A DNA stretch of 6,163 nucleotides from an uncultured Alphaproteobacteria bacterium (GTDB lineage Bacteria; Pseudomonadota; Alphaproteobacteria; UBA3830), in NCBI GenBank assembly GCA_905233775.1, contig CAJOEB010000048.1:1-6163 (forward strand). Reading direction: 5' to 3'. Below are positions 5,969-6,163 of this stretch, in pieces. The position numbers and the translations under genes were made by a program. The notes under the pieces were generated by a model. The model was not told the origin of the DNA and did no database searches. It was given only the letters and a program-made list of their open reading frames with translations. The first letter of the stretch is position 1, and each line of letters begins with the position of its first letter.

Positions 5969-6163
5969 CTAGCTATTGGAACTGCCTGCTTCTGAGCTGG
6001 AAGCTCCGCTTTCGCTTGTTGTAACCTTACCATTTTCATCAAATTGTACTTTACTGGCGGTTAATTTTCGGTATACAGTTGCTGATTTTGAATTAGAATC
6101 ATCAACTTCATTTCCGACGATCTTACCGCTGACAATTTCATACTGCCCGCCGGAACTGCTACC
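5969..6163 (-). CDS. cpaB: CpaB-like pilus assembly protein, C-terminal fragment (enters from right edge)
   Basis: The last 64 codons and TAG stop of a gene that begins beyond the window. The fragment starts GSSSGGQYEIVSGKIVGNEVDD. It continues with SATVYRKLTASKVQFDENGKV, which resembles the strand-rich C-terminus of CpaB/RcpC proteins, where a short VTVxR-type block near the end is usual. It ends in a Ser/Ala/Glu-rich tail (SESGASSSEAGSSNS). CpaB is a periplasmic or inner-membrane-anchored assembly factor with an SAF domain that is coded directly before cpaC in Caulobacter-type loci. The diagnostic SAF domain is not in the window, so the call rests on position and the short C-terminal block. 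Another exported Tad accessory protein cannot be excluded. Confidence 0.7.
   Translation of the reverse strand, partial: GSSSGGQYEIVSGKIVGNEVDDSNSKSATVYRKLTASKVQFDENGKVTTSESGASSSEAGSSNS

Noticed and set aside
1..6163. Mobile element, CRISPR, tRNA or rRNA content
   Set aside because: I see no regularly spaced repeats, terminal inverted repeats, transposase or integrase motifs, or RNA-gene sequences. Coding density leaves no gap over 61 nt.

Overview
The window is a section of a Tad (tight adherence / Flp type IVc) pilus operon. Every gene is on the minus strand, so transcription runs from high to low coordinates. In transcription order: the 3' end of a CpaB-like gene (5969-6163, entering from the right edge), the outer-membrane secretin CpaC/RcpA (4441-5907), the small lipoprotein CpaD (3738-4415), the CpaE/TadZ localisation factor (2446-3681), the motor ATPase TadA/CpaF (1066-2427), the inner-membrane platform protein TadB (90-1085), and the first 29 codons of a TadC-like gene (1-87, running off the left edge). 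This is the classic Caulobacter-type order cpaB-cpaC-cpaD-cpaE-cpaF-tadB-tadC. Prepilin (flp/pilA), prepilin peptidase (cpaA/tadV) and the pseudopilins are not in the window.

A recognisable CpaD, with its NLxxMIAxxxDFVxPR block, together with this gene order points to an alphaproteobacterium. The DNA is AT-rich, which is unusual for free-living, high-GC members of that class and suggests a host-associated or uncultured low-GC lineage. I cannot name the genus. The composition is uneven: a hand-counted line inside tadA has 36/60 G+C, against 16/60 in a line inside cpaE.

The genes are tightly packed. Gaps are 61 nt (cpaB-cpaC), 25 nt (cpaC-cpaD), 56 nt (cpaD-cpaE), 18 nt (cpaE-tadA) and 2 nt (tadB-tadC), and tadA and tadB overlap by 20 nt. 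Each complete gene has a Shine-Dalgarno-like sequence in front of its start, the best being a full AGGAGG before tadA. I see no convincing internal promoter or terminator, so one polycistronic message is the simplest reading. No stretch without a gene exceeds 61 nt.

Together the products would form the trans-envelope machine. CpaC is the outer-membrane pore and CpaD a lipoprotein partner. CpaB is a periplasmic or inner-membrane assembly factor. TadB and TadC form the inner-membrane platform on which the TadA hexamer acts, and CpaE/TadZ places the machine in the cell. I found no evidence of a new kind of system. The points worth a second look are details: an unusually complete receiver-like residue set in CpaE, a shifted cysteine arrangement in CpaD, Ser/Gly-rich C-terminal tails on several proteins, a possible membrane-binding helix ending CpaE, and A-tracts at the start of cpaC.
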